24,751 nucleotides of DNA, from contig CAJMOS010000032.1 of the NCBI GenBank assembly GCA_905215015.1, positions 1 to 24,751 of the forward strand. The letters run 5' to 3'. Shown in pieces: positions 24,060 to 24,751 of this stretch (its first letter is position 1; each line of letters starts with the position of its first letter). The stretch comes from an uncultured bacterium (GTDB taxonomy: Bacteria; Spirochaetota; Spirochaetia; Sphaerochaetales; Sphaerochaetaceae). Below the pieces are notes generated by a model. It saw only the letters and a program-made list of their open reading frames with translations, was not told where the DNA came from and did no database searches. Both the position numbers and the translations under genes were made by a program.

Positions 24060-24751
24060 GGCATCAAGGCAAAGGGAGATAATCGCCAATGAATCAGCAA
24101 CAAAGAATAGCCAACACCCAGTTGATTTAATCTAATGTCGTAGACTCAGAAGAATCTGTTGAATTGCATTTGGGTATGGTAAATGCAGTTTTAGCAACAT
24201 AAACGGCCAGCAGGGTCATGTTTTCCGGCCAGCTGCAGCCACGACGACGGCCAGTGAATGACGAATTAAACGGCCATCAAAGCGGGACGGCTGAAATTAA
24301 TCAGTGCAATTGTACATACAAGTACAGTGAGCCCATTAATGACCGTTATGCATTCCGCCTGAAGGATGCAAGACTTCCAGGCAATGCATTCGGTCTCGAC
24401 CAGATAGGGATTCACTCCCTTGCAAATCTTGGTCTTGCGCTCTTGGATGATTTCCTCCTCCACCCCAATCACTGAGGAGGATGAGGTGAAAGCTTTGTAC
24501 GCCGTTCTGGAAAGACGCGATGGATTGGCAAGGAACTGTGGCATCCACTTCCAACGCAAGCCAAAAGCCTGGCCGTCCATACTGATGGAAGAGGGGGTGT
24601 CATCCAACTTCATCCTGAAACGAGTGACAAAGCATTACAACGTGATGATTGAACGGAAAATGGCCGAATAATACCGGCCACGATTAACGCCAAATAGCCA
24701 CTCCGAACGGGATCACCGGTGTTGGTAACGGGCAGGAAGGGCAGCGCAAAA
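24060..24751. other. Gene-poor region, possible degenerate mobile-element end
   Basis: No gene is confidently identified in these 692 bases. A plus-strand frame ending at 24671 has coding-like composition from about 24477 (ALYAVLERRDGLARNCGIHF and onward to ERKMAE) but I cannot name it and see no start signal. A minus-strand frame (24613-24266) opposes it. Four GGCCA-centred repeats lie at 24201-24290, and further GGCC sites occur at 24571, 24662 and 24675. No terminator for the LacI gene is obvious. Confidence 0.4.
24201..24290. repeat. Four GGCCA-centred direct repeats at 22-23 bp spacing
   Basis: GGCCA starts at 24205, 24227, 24249 and 24272, giving steps of 22, 22 and 23 bases. The base before each core is C, and three of four are preceded by AC. 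The rest of each unit varies. Spacing of two helical turns and reappearance of GGCC motifs near 24661-24679 recall the multiple terminal binding sites of IS21-like elements, but no transposase is visible. Confidence 0.5.

Noticed and set aside
24266..24613. Minus-strand 115-codon frame in the final region
   Set aside because: It has no ribosome binding site or recognisable domain and overlaps an opposite frame with more coding-like composition; neither can be supported as a gene.

Overview
The window looks like a chromosomal segment of a free-living or host-associated spirochaete, most likely from the Sphaerochaeta group. This rests on gene content and style: two CUT1 (MalFG-type) sugar ABC systems without their own ATPase, binding proteins whose signal peptides end in FGNGS or FANGS with no lipobox cysteine, a YesM/YesN-type sensor pair, and moderate GC. 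No rRNA, tRNA or other taxonomic marker is present, so this assignment is inference.

Region 1 (1-8059) is a carbohydrate uptake locus. Leftward from 4507 run a solute-binding protein, two permeases and the first 426 codons of a large protein that continues past the window edge and is probably an alpha/alpha-barrel carbohydrate-active enzyme. Divergent from it is a YesM-type histidine kinase overlapping a REC-AraC response regulator; a perfect dyad lies between the two transcription units. Region 2 (8060-9278) is a graveyard: a deleted, frameshifted DUF4143-type ATPase on the plus strand abuts a nonsense-mutated AAA ATPase fragment on the minus strand.

Region 3 (9279-15870) is visibly richer in GC. 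It encodes an N-formylglutamate amidohydrolase, a methylguanine methyltransferase, an Ada-AlkA fusion, and two divergent MATE exporters. The first MATE gene has a strong promoter, a 25-codon leader peptide and an intrinsic terminator inside that leader, a textbook layout for ribosome-mediated attenuation. The second has a strong promoter followed by about 250 nt containing at least six consecutive hairpins.

Region 4 (16098-24059) is a seven-gene leftward operon: binding protein, two permeases, two nucleoside hydrolases, a DapA/NanA-family lyase and a ribokinase-like kinase, with a divergent LacI regulator. Most genes overlap or nearly touch. The simplest reading is uptake of a nucleoside or N-glycoside, cleavage to base and sugar, and phosphorylation of the sugar; the lyase does not fit the simple ribonucleoside pathway. 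Region 5 (24060-24751) has no gene I can name but carries four GGCCA-centred repeat units at 22-23 bp spacing, suggestive of a mobile-element end.

The candidates most worth following are the MATE attenuator, the structured leader of the second MATE gene, and the nucleoside-hydrolase/lyase operon.
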